From 55-13 sp964501275 (GTDB lineage Bacteria; Armatimonadota; Fimbriimonadia; Fimbriimonadales; Fimbriimonadaceae), in assembly GCA_964501275.1 (NCBI GenBank), contig CAZCSP010000022.1, positions 1 through 64,000 on the forward strand: a stretch of 64,000 nucleotides of DNA. The letters are read 5' to 3'. Positions 20,234-28,954 of the stretch are shown piece by piece. The notes below the pieces were generated by a model. That model made no database searches. It had not been told where the DNA came from and saw only the letters and a program-made list of their open reading frames with translations. Within the stretch, counting starts at the first letter, position 1, and each line of letters starts with the position of its first letter. A program made the position numbers and the translations under genes.

Positions 20234-21157
20234 ATGAGCAACAGATCCATGTTCAAACTCTCTGCCGAAAACCTCGCCCAGCTATTCCCCCTCAACGAGT
20301 TCCCATATGATCCTGCCTCCATGGTGTTTCTGGGGATTCGAGGATGTGTGCCGGCCAATCCTGGGGACCATCAGGAGGCAGTTGCACATGAACTGGCCGT
20401 CGCCTCCATCGACCATCTGCACCCCAGATGCACTCTCATCCAATGGTCGCCCAAGGCGGGTAAGTTCGCGGTGTTCCCTGGCTCGACCGTTCCCCACCAA
20501 TCATCGGTAACGGCGGCGAAAAAGCGGGGCGGTGTGGGGGCGAACCAGTTGTTGACCGGCTACTAAACGGACTACCGCAAGGGTTGGCATCGGAAAGGGA
20601 CCAAGACCGGGCATGAGGCTTGGCGGCAGAACGCCTCCCGCCCCATCCGACGCACCGCCGACGACTTGGACTATGACGGCGACGACCGAGTGGAGATCGC
20701 CAATCCCGCCGACAACCTCCACGCCGCCTGGAGCCCTGGATTGGAAGGGAGTTTCAGTAGTGCGGGTTGCCAGGTTGTGGTGGGCTATCCCAAGTGCGTC
20801 CAGCGAGGCGATGCTCCGGCGACCGGGCCTTGGCGGGTTTTTCAGGAGCGGGGCTACAAGCTCAAACAGCAGTCCTTTGGCTATGCCCTTCTGAATGGCG
20901 GCGAGGTGCGACGGCTTGCCCTCTATGGCCCGGCAGGGTTGGAGAGGGTTCGGTTTGGCTCCAAGGGCGACCGGGCCAAGCGGGTTCAGGAGGCTTTAAA
21001 GCTGAAGGGCTTCTATGAGGGCAAACTCGACGGCGACTTCGGACCACGGTCTTTGCGAGCTTTGTTGGAGTTTCAGGAAGCGACTTTTGGCATGAGCGGG
21101 GATGACGGCATCTGCGGTCCCCAAACTGCCGAAGCCTTGGGCATCGCATGGAAGTAG
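20234..21157 (+). pseudogene. Peptidoglycan-binding-domain gene interrupted by in-frame TAA
   Basis: A single reading frame runs from ATG at 20234 to 21157, broken only by TAA at 20564-20566 (context GGC TAC TAA ACG GAC TAC). The part before the stop (about 110 residues, FPYDPASMVFLGIRG...) and the part after it (TDYRKGWHRKGTKTG...) are co-linear. The C-terminus carries a PG_binding_1 domain (RFGSKGDRAKRVQEALKLKGFYEGKLDGDFGP). A one-base TAC-to-TAA change explains it. Either a recent pseudogene, a sequencing error, or a read-through stop. The downstream part could restart at 20666. Confidence 0.7.
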
Positions 21158-21168
21158 CCTTCGCCGGG

Positions 21169-21174
21169 TAAGTT
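21169..21174 (+). promoter_or_regulatory. TAAGTT -10-like box, possible leaderless promoter
   Basis: Six nt separate this TANNNT hexamer from the ATG at 21181; no ribosome site is present. Confidence 0.35.
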
Positions 21175-21180
21175 CGGCGT

Positions 21181-22746
21181 ATGGCGTTGCTCAGCTCTCT
21201 TGTCGTCGGCCTTACCCTCCTCCAAGCCCCCGCTTGGCCCCAAACTCGGGCGGAGAGAACGCAGTTCAGGGAGACCTCGACCTACGACGATGTGATGTCC
21301 TTTCTGCATGAACTGCAGAAGGCTGGCGCGCCGATCACTTTGAAGTGGATGGGGGAATCGACCGAGGGCAAGCCGATGCCGCTGGTGATCGCCTCCCGCC
21401 CTTTGGCGACCTCGCCCGCCCAGGCCAAGGCGTCGGGCAAGCCGATCATCTACATCCAGGCCAACATCCACGGTGGCGAGGTCGAAGGGAAAGAAGCGGC
21501 TTTGGCACTTCTGCGGAACTACTGTCGAGAGGAGAAGGGGCTATTGGACCGGGCGATCTTCTTGGTGGTCCCGATCTACAACATCGACGGCAACGAGAAG
21601 TTCGGTCCCCAAGCCCGCAATCGGCCGGGGCAGGAAGGGCCAGAACTTGTCGGGCTGAGGACGAATGGGCAGGGTTTCGACTTGAACCGGGACTGCATGA
21701 AGGCCGAGTCGCCCGAGATGCGGGGCCTGCTCAAGCACGTCTACCCCTGGGATCCCGATGTGATCTTCGATCTCCACACCACCGACGGCAGCCGCCATGG
21801 ATATCAACTCACCTACTCCCCACCCCTCCACCCCAACACCGACCCCGAAGTCCGCAAGTTCACCCAGGACGAACTCCTGCCCAAGATTCGCCGGGAGGCT
21901 TTGAAGACGGGCCTGCGCCTCTTCGACTACGGCAACACGGCCAGGCGGCAGGATAAGACGGTTTGGGAGACGTTTGGGTATGAGGGGCGTTATGTGACCA
22001 ACTACGGCGGGCTGAGGAATCGGGTCTCGATTCTGTCGGAGGCGATGGTGAACCAACCGTTCGACCGGCGCGTGAAGGACACGGAGCAGTTTGTGAATGC
22101 TTGCCTGGTGGAGTTAGTGCGGCAGTCGAAGCGGGTGATGGAGATGTCGCGAAAGGCGGATCAGCGCGTCTTGGATTTGGCGGGCAAGGCTCCTGAACTG
22201 GGCATCCGATTTGAGATGGCAGATCGGGGGGAGGAGGGGGTTCTGATGGAGAAAGCCTCCGCCGCCAAGCGCACCGGCCCGATCACGGAGTGGGAGCCAG
22301 TGAAGATGCGCGTCTTCGACCGCTTCAAACCTATCCGCACCTCCAAACTTCCGAGTGCCTACCTGGTTCCTGGGGATGCGGACAAGGTAGTCGATCTCCT
22401 GAGGCTGCACGGGATCAAGGTGGAGCAGCTTGTGGGACCTTGGAATGGGACCGCTTCAGCATTTTCCGTATCTGAGGCGGTGGTGGCCCGCAACGCCTTT
22501 CAAGGGCATCGGATGGTGAGGCTGGAGGGCAAGTATGCGGATCGCCCTTGGATGGCCCCAGTTGGTTCTTACCTGGTTCGCACCGCCCAGCCTCTCGGTC
22601 TGCTGGCCTTTGATCTTCTGGAGGCGGAGAGTCTGGATGGAGTTGGAGCTTGGGGTTTGTTTGGCGAGGAGTGGGAGGGGATCAAGGAGTTCCCGGTGGG
22701 TAAGGTTTTTGGCCCGGTGGCTGGTGTGACGATAACGATGGACTGA
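21181..22746 (+). CDS. Secreted M14-family zinc carboxypeptidase
   Basis: 521 residues. Signal peptide ending about AWPQ. M14 metal ligands NIHGGEVEGKE (His, Glu) and DLHTTDG (second His), substrate-binding DLNRD (Arg) and the catalytic Glu region SILSEAMVN. M14 enzymes remove C-terminal residues from peptides, and some act on murein peptides. The C-terminal extension (about 370-521) has no recognised domain. Confidence 0.92.
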   Translation: MALLSSLVVGLTLLQAPAWPQTRAERTQFRETSTYDDVMSFLHELQKAGAPITLKWMGESTEGKPMPLVIASRPLATSPAQAKASGKPIIYIQANIHGGEVEGKEAALALLRNYCREEKGLLDRAIFLVVPIYNIDGNEKFGPQARNRPGQEGPELVGLRTNGQGFDLNRDCMKAESPEMRGLLKHVYPWDPDVIFDLHTTDGSRHGYQLTYSPPLHPNTDPEVRKFTQDELLPKIRREALKTGLRLFDYGNTARRQDKTVWETFGYEGRYVTNYGGLRNRVSILSEAMVNQPFDRRVKDTEQFVNACLVELVRQSKRVMEMSRKADQRVLDLAGKAPELGIRFEMADRGEEGVLMEKASAAKRTGPITEWEPVKMRVFDRFKPIRTSKLPSAYLVPGDADKVVDLLRLHGIKVEQLVGPWNGTASAFSVSEAVVARNAFQGHRMVRLEGKYADRPWMAPVGSYLVRTAQPLGLLAFDLLEAESLDGVGAWGLFGEEWEGIKEFPVGKVFGPVAGVTITMD

Positions 22747-22751
22747 GCGTA

Positions 22752-22800
22752 TAAAATATGGAAGATATTCAGAAAGTCGGAAAATCAGGAAGTCGGAAAT
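22752..22800 (+). promoter_or_regulatory. Promoter and tandem-repeat leader of the AbrB/PIN pair
   Basis: A TAAAAT box (22752-22757) is followed by two tandem copies of a 15-16 nt word (CAGAAAGTCGGAAAAT, CAGGAAGTCGGAAAT) running into the ATG at 22799. The repeats could be antitoxin operator half-sites and also supply the AGGAAG ribosome site. Confidence 0.45.
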
Positions 22801-23098
22801 GCAGACAAAGCGAAATGAAACATTCAAGGTGGGCAAGAAGGGCTCCTTTGTTTTGCCATCCAAGCTGAGGAAGGAATACGGGTTTGAGGAAGGAACCTTG
22901 GTGATCGCGGAACCACGCAAGGAGGGCGTGATGCTTCGTCCGGCTGTAGTGACGCCAATTGAGATGTACACCGACGAGCGAGTTGCTGAGTTCCTGCTTA
23001 ACAATGCCATCGGGCCTGAAGACTATCTGCGCGCCCGGAAAGATGTGGAGGAACTTGGCATCGACCCGGACTCAGTACCTCATCGAAAGCAGGCATGA
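22799..23098 (+). CDS. AbrB/SpoVT-type antitoxin
   Basis: 99 residues. N-terminal swapped-hairpin AbrB domain (KVGKKGSFVLPSKLRKEYGFEEGTLVIAEPRKEGVML) that binds DNA, then a C-terminal helix expected to neutralise the toxin. It overlaps the following PIN gene by 4 bp (ATGA), the classic VapB/VapC arrangement. Confidence 0.88.
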   Translation: MQTKRNETFKVGKKGSFVLPSKLRKEYGFEEGTLVIAEPRKEGVMLRPAVVTPIEMYTDERVAEFLLNNAIGPEDYLRARKDVEELGIDPDSVPHRKQA

Positions 23099-23499
23099 TT
23101 CGGGTCTTCGTGGACGCTAACGTCCTATTCTCCGCCGCCTACAGCGAACTGAGCGCACTGAGCGCGTTCTGGGGGATGAACAACCTTCACTTGGTGGCAT
23201 CAGATTATGTGTTGGATGAAGCACGGCGTAATCTGGTTAAGAAAAGACCTCAGGCCTTGGCAAGATTTGAAAAACTCCTTGCATCCGTCGAGATAACACA
23301 AGAATCCTTGGAGGCTGAGGAGGTTGAGATAAACGCGAAAGATCGGCCTGTGCTAGAGGCGGCCCTGGGAGCCAAGTGCCACTACCTCATCACCGGGAAC
23401 ACAGCCGACTTTGCCCACTTGATGGACGCACCCATTCAGGGAATGAGGGTGATGATGCCCGTGGACGTCCTGAAGCTAATCGTTGACTCGGAGAAGTGA
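23095..23499 (+). CDS. PIN-domain ribonuclease toxin (VapC-like)
   Basis: 134 residues. PIN acidic residues are visible at VFVDANVLFSA (Asp), VLDEARRNL (Glu), AKDRPVLEAA (Asp) and ITGNTADF (Asp/Asn). PIN toxins are Mg-dependent RNases; VapC types often cleave tRNA. Paired with the AbrB antitoxin just upstream. Confidence 0.9.
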   Translation: MIRVFVDANVLFSAAYSELSALSAFWGMNNLHLVASDYVLDEARRNLVKKRPQALARFEKLLASVEITQESLEAEEVEINAKDRPVLEAALGAKCHYLITGNTADFAHLMDAPIQGMRVMMPVDVLKLIVDSEK

Positions 23500-23529
23500 G
23501 GTCATCGTCTGTTATACGGGCAGACGATG

Positions 23530-23535
23530 TAAAAT
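23530..23535 (+). promoter_or_regulatory. TAAAAT -10 box, probable leaderless promoter
   Basis: Eight nt (CCCGCGCG) separate it from the ATG at 23544; the same TAAAATCCCGC string precedes the GDSL gene at 11975. It argues that the dehydrogenase starts at 23544, not upstream. Confidence 0.5.
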
Positions 23536-23543
23536 CCCGCGCG

Positions 23544-24647
23544 ATGGCAAATCCCCTTCGAGTCGGCGTCGTTGGTTGCGGCAATATCTGCGGCATTTAC
23601 ATCCAGAACCTCTCTCGCTACCGATCGACGCAGGTGATCGCCTGTAGCGACCTAGATGAGGACCGGGCTCGGGCGACGGCGGAGCAGTATGGGATTCCTT
23701 ATGCCTTGTCCACCAAAGACCTGCTGGCCCATCCTGAGGTCGATCTTGTACTCAACCTCACGATCCCGAGCGCCCACGCCAGTGTGGCCCATGCGGCGGT
23801 GGAGGCGGGGAAGCATGTTTACAATGAGAAGCCGCTGACGATCTCGCTTGAGGACGGGTTGCAATTGGTGGAGAAGGCGCGGGCGAAGGGCGTCCGGTTG
23901 GGGTGTGCGCCGGATACTTTCATGGGCGCCGGAATCCAGACTTGCCGCAAGTTGATCGACCAGGGCGCGATTGGGGAGCCGGTGGCTTGCGAGGCCCATA
24001 TGCAGTGCCATGGCCATGAAAGCTGGCATCCCTCGCCCGAGTTTTACTACCAGAAGGGCGGCGGGCCGATGCTGGATATGGGGCCTTATTACATCACGGC
24101 TTTGGTCAACTTGATGGGCGGGGTGAAGCGGGTGGCGGGCATCTCGCGGGCCACCTTCCCGACCCGGACCATCACCAGCCAGCCGAAGAGCGGCAAGGTG
24201 GTGGAAGTGGAAACCCCGACCCATATCACCGGCTCGATGGAGTTCGCCTCAGGGGCCATCGGGATGGTGGTGCAGAGCTTCGATGTCTGGCATGGCAACG
24301 TTGCGCCCCTCATCATCCACGGTTCCGAGGGTTCAATGCTCGTCGGCGACCCTAACTCCTTCGGCGATGCGGTGCAGACTCGGATGAGAGGGGATGCGGA
24401 GTGGCAGCCGGTCGGTTTCGAGCACGGATTTGCGGAGAACAGCCGGGGAGTCGGGGTTCTGGATATCGCTCACGCCATCCAAGAAGGCCGCCCCAACCGG
24501 GCCAGCGGCGATCTTGCGCTTCATGTTCTGGAAGTGATGCGAGCGTTCACGGATTCCAGCGAATCGGGGCAGCATGTCTTAATGCAGACTCAAGTAGAGA
24601 GGCCAGCGGCGATGAAGGAAAGTGAATTCTCGGGCGATCTGGCGTAA
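23544..24647 (+). CDS. Gfo/Idh/MocA-family oxidoreductase
   Basis: 367 residues. N-terminal Rossmann NAD(P)-binding motif VGVVGCGNICGIY and the family EKP motif (VYNEKPLTISLEDG), then a C-terminal alpha/beta substrate domain (GGGPMLDMGPYYI). Likely a sugar or inositol dehydrogenase acting on a cyclic polyol. No signal peptide, in contrast to the paralogue at 37.1 kb. Confidence 0.92.
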   Translation: MANPLRVGVVGCGNICGIYIQNLSRYRSTQVIACSDLDEDRARATAEQYGIPYALSTKDLLAHPEVDLVLNLTIPSAHASVAHAAVEAGKHVYNEKPLTISLEDGLQLVEKARAKGVRLGCAPDTFMGAGIQTCRKLIDQGAIGEPVACEAHMQCHGHESWHPSPEFYYQKGGGPMLDMGPYYITALVNLMGGVKRVAGISRATFPTRTITSQPKSGKVVEVETPTHITGSMEFASGAIGMVVQSFDVWHGNVAPLIIHGSEGSMLVGDPNSFGDAVQTRMRGDAEWQPVGFEHGFAENSRGVGVLDIAHAIQEGRPNRASGDLALHVLEVMRAFTDSSESGQHVLMQTQVERPAAMKESEFSGDLA

Positions 24648-24726
24648 ACTGGAAGGGAGTTCGGCGCACTTGGGCGTTCGGGAACGATCTTTTTACTCCC
24701 CAAACGGGGCTTTCCGAGGTTTCGCT

Positions 24727-26769
24727 ATGAGTCAGATCACCCGCCGAGATGTTTTGAAAGTGGGGGCCGCCGCTGGCCTTGCTCCCTTTGCGCGCTACGC
24801 CGGAGCCTTTGCCGACGACCGCAGCTTTGCCTTCGACTATTTCAGCGATACCCACGTCCGCCTCCAAGCCAACATCGAGGAGAATCGGGCGATGCTGCGG
24901 GAGATCAAGGCGTTCAATCCCGCCTTCGCCATCAACGGCGGCGACGTCACCGACTATGGCTGGGCGGGCGAATTCGACAACTACCAGATGCTGGTCAAGG
25001 AGTTCGGCGTCAAGGTCTACGACACCGCCGGGAACCACGACGTGCGCTGGTCGCCGCAGGGCGTGAAGATTTTCAAGGAGAGGCTGGGCGAGCCATTTGG
25101 GTATTTCCAGCATCAGGGTTGCCACTTCTTCGTCCTGGACAGCACGGTTCCGCTTAGCTACTGGGGTCACTATGAGGCGGAGCAACTCAGGTGGCTGGAA
25201 GCCAAGTTGAAAGGCATCGGGCGAGTCGATCCCGTCTTTATCGCCACTCACCACTGGGTTGGCCGCGATGCGGTGATGATCGACAACGAGGAGCCGCTTC
25301 GGCGCATCTTGGAGCCCTACAACATCAAGCTGATCCTGAACGGCCACGGCCACAGCGACCTGCTTTGGAACTGGGATGGCATCGCTAACACGATGAACAA
25401 GGGGCTGTACCAGGGCTCGTGGCAGAAGGTGGAGGTGGATTTTCTCAAAGGCGAAGTTCGGCTTTCCCGACGCACCACGCAGCAAACCACGCCTACACTC
25501 CTCACCACAGTCCCCCTTAAGGCTCAACCCGCCAAGCGTCCGATCTGGGCCACGGGCTCCATCCCCGTCTCCGAGGCGTTTGAGCGCGCGGTTGCCGATG
25601 GGGCGGAGATTCGGGTGAGCTATGCCAAGTGGCTGCCCGCCGCCGAGGCGCCTTCCCTCTCCCTGCTCTTGGGTCGGGCCAGTGGGGAGCAGCTAGTGGA
25701 ACTTCGAGAACCCAAATCGGGGCGGCAGGGCACCTATCGTGTCGAAACCCCGACGGATGGCCTCGCTAAAATCTGGCAGACCGAACTCTCGGGCGGGGTG
25801 ATGTCCCATGTGAAGATCGCGGGAGACCGCCTCCTGGTCTCCTGTATGGATGGCTCGGTCAATGCGCTGGATAAGAGGTCGGGGCGGGTTCTGTGGACTA
25901 CCAAGACGGGCCGGTATTGCCACTCTTCCCCGGTGATCGATGGCGATCTGGTGTTTGTGGGAAGTGCGGACGCGAACTTCTATGCGCTTCGCCTGGCCGA
26001 CGGCAAAGAGGTTTGGCGAGCCAAGACGGAAGGGCCGGTCTACGCTTCGGCTGCGGTGGCGGGGGATACGGTGTGCGTCGCCAGCGGGGATGGGAAGTTC
26101 CACGCCTTCGACCGAGCCACGGGGCGGACCAAGTGGGCCTACGCCATGCCCCCCAGCAACACCGCCTTTGCCCAGACCCACGCCGTGACGGACGGTAAGC
26201 AGTTCTACATCGGAGCTTGGGACAGCCATGTTTATGCGGTAGACGTCCAGACGGGGCAGATGAAGTGGCGGCAGCCCTGTTTCCCCCGAACCTTCGCCTT
26301 CTCGCCCGCGATCGGCGGTCCGGCATTGGCGGATGGCAGACTCTACGTTCCCGCCAACGGTAACGGACTCTTCTGCTTCGACGCGGCTTCGGGTGAGCAG
26401 CTTTGGATGGTAAGCAGTCGAGCCGACAAGTACGGGCACTCCTCACCCAGGGTTCGGGACGGCAAAGTTTATGCGGGCGGATTGGGGGACCTGGGCGAGT
26501 TCCGGTGCGTCTCGGCCGTCGATGGCTCGGAGATTTGGGTAGCGCGGTCGCGCTCGGTGATCTACGATTCCTCGCCCGCTTTGGGAGACGGGTTCGTGGC
26601 GATTGGCTCGGTGGGTTCGTTGCTGACGGTTGCCGACGACCAGACGGGCCGGATCATTGCCCAGACCCGGCTGCCGATCGGCCACTTCCTCGCCTCGCCG
26701 GCGGCGGAGGGTAAGCGAATCTATGCGGGAACCTACTCCAATACGGTGACGGCCTTTGAATTAAGCTAG
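24727..26769 (+). CDS. Tat-exported calcineurin-like phosphoesterase with PQQ-type propeller
   Basis: 680 residues from ATG at 24727. Twin-arginine signal (ITRRDVLKVGAAAGLAPFARYAG). Metallophosphoesterase motifs in order: FSDTHV, NGGDVTDYG, AGNHDV, IATHHW, NGHGHSD, a complete two-metal site. From about residue 350 there is a PQQ-like beta-propeller with repeated Gly-x-x-Val-x-W-type blades (SGRVLWTTKTG, DGKEVWRAKTEG, TGRTKWAYAM). Likely a periplasmic phosphodiesterase/phosphatase with a binding propeller; substrate unknown. Confidence 0.9.
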   Translation: MSQITRRDVLKVGAAAGLAPFARYAGAFADDRSFAFDYFSDTHVRLQANIEENRAMLREIKAFNPAFAINGGDVTDYGWAGEFDNYQMLVKEFGVKVYDTAGNHDVRWSPQGVKIFKERLGEPFGYFQHQGCHFFVLDSTVPLSYWGHYEAEQLRWLEAKLKGIGRVDPVFIATHHWVGRDAVMIDNEEPLRRILEPYNIKLILNGHGHSDLLWNWDGIANTMNKGLYQGSWQKVEVDFLKGEVRLSRRTTQQTTPTLLTTVPLKAQPAKRPIWATGSIPVSEAFERAVADGAEIRVSYAKWLPAAEAPSLSLLLGRASGEQLVELREPKSGRQGTYRVETPTDGLAKIWQTELSGGVMSHVKIAGDRLLVSCMDGSVNALDKRSGRVLWTTKTGRYCHSSPVIDGDLVFVGSADANFYALRLADGKEVWRAKTEGPVYASAAVAGDTVCVASGDGKFHAFDRATGRTKWAYAMPPSNTAFAQTHAVTDGKQFYIGAWDSHVYAVDVQTGQMKWRQPCFPRTFAFSPAIGGPALADGRLYVPANGNGLFCFDAASGEQLWMVSSRADKYGHSSPRVRDGKVYAGGLGDLGEFRCVSAVDGSEIWVARSRSVIYDSSPALGDGFVAIGSVGSLLTVADDQTGRIIAQTRLPIGHFLASPAAEGKRIYAGTYSNTVTAFELS

Positions 26770-26810
26770 ATGAGCCCCGCCAGACGGCCCGTGAAGGGTT
26801 CCAGGCCAGC

Positions 26811-26816
26811 TATACT
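26811..26816 (+). promoter_or_regulatory. TATACT -10 box, probable leaderless promoter
   Basis: Eight nt separate it from the ATG at 26825; no ribosome site is seen. Confidence 0.5.
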
Positions 26817-26824
26817 TAATCCTA

Positions 26825-27271
26825 ATGTGTAGGGTGCTTGTTATCGATGATGAAGAAGCCGTGGTCGTGGCGGTAAAACGTCGATTGGAGCGGGACGGAT
26901 TTATTGTCGAGACGGCGGGCAGCGCTTCAGAAGGCATCGGCAAGATCATGGATTGCCCCAAGCCCTATGACGTCATCGTCACCGATATGAGCATGGACAA
27001 TCCCGACTCGGGTCTCCAAGTCCTGCACGCCGCCTTCACCCGCGACCTCTTTGCCGAAGTCATCGTGATGACCGCCTATGGGAATGTGGCGAACGCCGTT
27101 GAATGTATGCGGCGCGGAGCTTTCGACTACATCGAAAAGAACGCCCCCGGCATCGACGTCTACGAAATCCTCTCGATCAAGATCGGTCAAGCCATGGATC
27201 GCCGTCGCCGGGATGTGCGGACGGTCGAGCTTTGGGAGCGGGCGGCGAAGTCGAAAGAGTCGGTTGGGTAG
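26825..27271 (+). CDS. Single-domain response regulator
   Basis: 148 residues, receiver domain only: acidic pair VIDDEE, phospho-acceptor Asp in VIVTDMSM (residue about 57), VMTAYG (conserved Thr) and FDYIEKN (conserved Lys position). No output domain follows, so it likely acts by protein-protein contact. No histidine kinase is adjacent. Confidence 0.92.
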   Translation: MCRVLVIDDEEAVVVAVKRRLERDGFIVETAGSASEGIGKIMDCPKPYDVIVTDMSMDNPDSGLQVLHAAFTRDLFAEVIVMTAYGNVANAVECMRRGAFDYIEKNAPGIDVYEILSIKIGQAMDRRRRDVRTVELWERAAKSKESVG

Positions 27272-27386
27272 GTTGTTGCGGCGACGCCTGATCTCACTCA
27301 CAGCTTTCAGCAGTTCGCGTCAATTTCCGCCGATACTACGGTTCTGAGGCTGGACACACTCCTAAAAGTGTCTGTAAAAATGGGAT

Positions 27387-27410
27387 CGTCCGATATGATC
27401 GGACGGTTTT
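27387..27410 (+). terminator. Rho-independent terminator
   Basis: CGTCCGAT, a 3-nt loop, ATCGGACG, then GTTTT; an A-run precedes it. It fits the end of the response-regulator transcript, 116 bp downstream of the stop. Confidence 0.7.
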
Positions 27411-27429
27411 GCAACAGGCTGTTGCAAAA
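27407..27429. repeat. 23-bp palindrome with CAACAGGCTGTTG core, copy 1
   Basis: Arms of 11 bp (TTTTGCAACAG and CTGTTGCAAAA) around one G. An almost identical palindrome inside the following gene (27740-27766) differs by a compensating C/G pair. Confidence 0.6.
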
Positions 27430-27444
27430 GTATCCTCAAGCGTG

Positions 27445-28277
27445 ATGGACGACAAGGTTCTCCCAATCCCTAGCGAATACGGCCCCTTTCTAGAGGAACT
27501 CAAAACTCGTATCCGATCCGCCCAAGTACGAGCGGCGGTTGCCGTTAACCGCGAGTTGGTGACTCTGTACTGGAACATCGGGAGGCAGATACTTGCCGCT
27601 CAGCAAGCTCAGGGCTGGGGAACGAAGGTGGTGGAACGTCTCGCCACCGACCTTCGAAGCGAATTCCCTGAAATGAAGGGGTTTTCCCTGCAAACCTGCG
27701 ATATATGTGCACCTTTGCGGAGGCATGGACCGAAGATCAAATTTTCCAACAGGCTGTTGGAAAATTGCCCTGGGGGCATAACCTTATCCTTCTAGACAAG
27801 CTGAATAGCTTCGAAAACCGCCTCTGGTACGCCCAGAGGGCGGTCGAGTATGGGTGGAGTCGCAATGTGCTTGGACTCCATATCGCAAGCAATCTCTACG
27901 CCCGTGAAGGCAAGGCCATCTCAAACTTCGAGCGGACGCTTCCCGCTCCGCTGTCCGATCTGGCGCAGCAGATCACCAAGGACCCCTATAACTTTGAGTT
28001 CCTCACCCTTCAGAAAGACGCCGAGGAGCGGGAGATTGAGGATGCTCTCATTGCCCACATCCGCAAGTTCCTCTTGGAGTTAGGCGCAGGATTCGCGTTT
28101 GTTGGCAACCAGTATCACCTCGATGTGGGAGGCGAGGACTTCTACATCGACCTGTTGTTCTATCACCTCAAGCTCCGACTGTCTTGGACTGTGTCGCCGC
28201 CAAGGTATGATTGCCAGCAAGAAGGATCATTGACGATAGATGCCATTCGTGGTAAAGGCTCCATCGAAAATGCGTAG
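27445..28277 (+). pseudogene. DUF1016 (YhcG-type PD-(D/E)XK nuclease) pseudogene
   Basis: The N-terminal part (YGPFLEELKTRIRSAQVRAAVAVNRELVTLYWNIG) and the C-terminal part (GKLPWGHNLILLDKL...VGGEDFYIDLLFYHLKLR) both match the DUF1016 family, but lie in different frames. Restoring one A in the A-run at 27692-27694 (CAAAC to CAAAAC) joins them as LQNLRYMCTFAEAW. The nuclease motif VGGEDFYIDLLFYH is present, but the gene then diverges after LRLSW at about 28180, so the family's usual C-terminal third is missing. These proteins are nuclease-like and linked to restriction or mobile DNA. Probably non-functional. Confidence 0.8.
27740..27766. repeat. 27-bp perfect palindrome with CAACAGGCTGTTG core, copy 2
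   Basis: Arms of 13 bp (AATTTTCCAACAG and CTGTTGGAAAATT) around one G, inside the DUF1016 frame where it encodes IFQQAVGKL. It matches the palindrome at 27407 except for one compensating base pair. Confidence 0.6.
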
Positions 28278-28686
28278 TGCAATGCCGTCGTTAAGTATCG
28301 TCCCGAAATTCGCCTTATTGTGTATGGTTTGTCTATTCGCAGTGTCTTGTCGGTCGTCAACCACTAGCGTCCCAAAGGGCATCGTCCGTGGCGAACTAGA
28401 TTCACACGCCGACGTGTCGCTAGATGAGATGGTTTGCACAGGATATGATTGCAGTTTGAGCTTGATTTTGCTTAATGGAGGTCAATCTCCTGAGACTATA
28501 ACCATTACAGATGTAGAAGTTCCTTCATTTTCGCTAATCGATTCCATGCCTCTGACTGAGGTCAGCTTGCAACCAAACGAACAGAAGCAGATAGCTGTTC
28601 GGTTCAGGAAAACAGACTCAAGTGCGACCTATACTGGAGAAGGTGTGAGCATTGGCTATGAGTATTCAAGCAAGCATAATCATTAG
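28270..28686 (+). CDS. Putative lipoprotein of unknown function
   Basis: 138 residues from ATG at 28270; 28240 and 28282 are alternatives. Hydrophobic stretch ending in a lipobox (CLFAVSC), then a beta-rich domain (CTGYDCSLSLILLNGGQSPETITITDVEV...LQPNEQKQIAVRFRKT) that looks like an Ig-fold, DUF1573-like module. It follows the DUF1016 remnant and is AT-richer than its surroundings, which suggests a foreign insert. Confidence 0.5.
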   Translation: MRSAMPSLSIVPKFALLCMVCLFAVSCRSSTTSVPKGIVRGELDSHADVSLDEMVCTGYDCSLSLILLNGGQSPETITITDVEVPSFSLIDSMPLTEVSLQPNEQKQIAVRFRKTDSSATYTGEGVSIGYEYSSKHNH

Positions 28687-28734
28687 CCTATCGTTCAACG
28701 CCAACTTCTAGTCGAATATGAGCAACTCTTCTGT

Positions 28735-28890
28735 AGTGCTCTGCGGTCCTCGGTGGTTTCATCAGCTTCCAATTAAAAGAACCACAGAAGACACAGAGGG
28801 CCACCGAAGGGCACGCGGCCCAACCCAAAACATGCAGCCTGCAAGCGATTTGAACTCATCGCGAATAATCCGGGCTAGTTGCGATGTTTG
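28735..28890. repeat. Dispersed CCACCGAAGG-family repeat, copy 2
   Basis: Contains TGCGGTCCTCGGTGGTTTCATC, a mid-section AAAGAACCACAGAAGACAC, GGGCCACCGAAGG and a tail GCAAGCGATTTGAAC ... GAATAATCCGGGC. The tail and end words recur at 35.5-35.7 kb. Together with non-coding sequence it fills 28687-28954. Confidence 0.6.
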
Positions 28891-28954
28891 GTGTTCACTA
28901 AAAAAACGAGCGCCCCATACACTTGCTTGTATGGGGTCGAGCTTACACTTTTCC

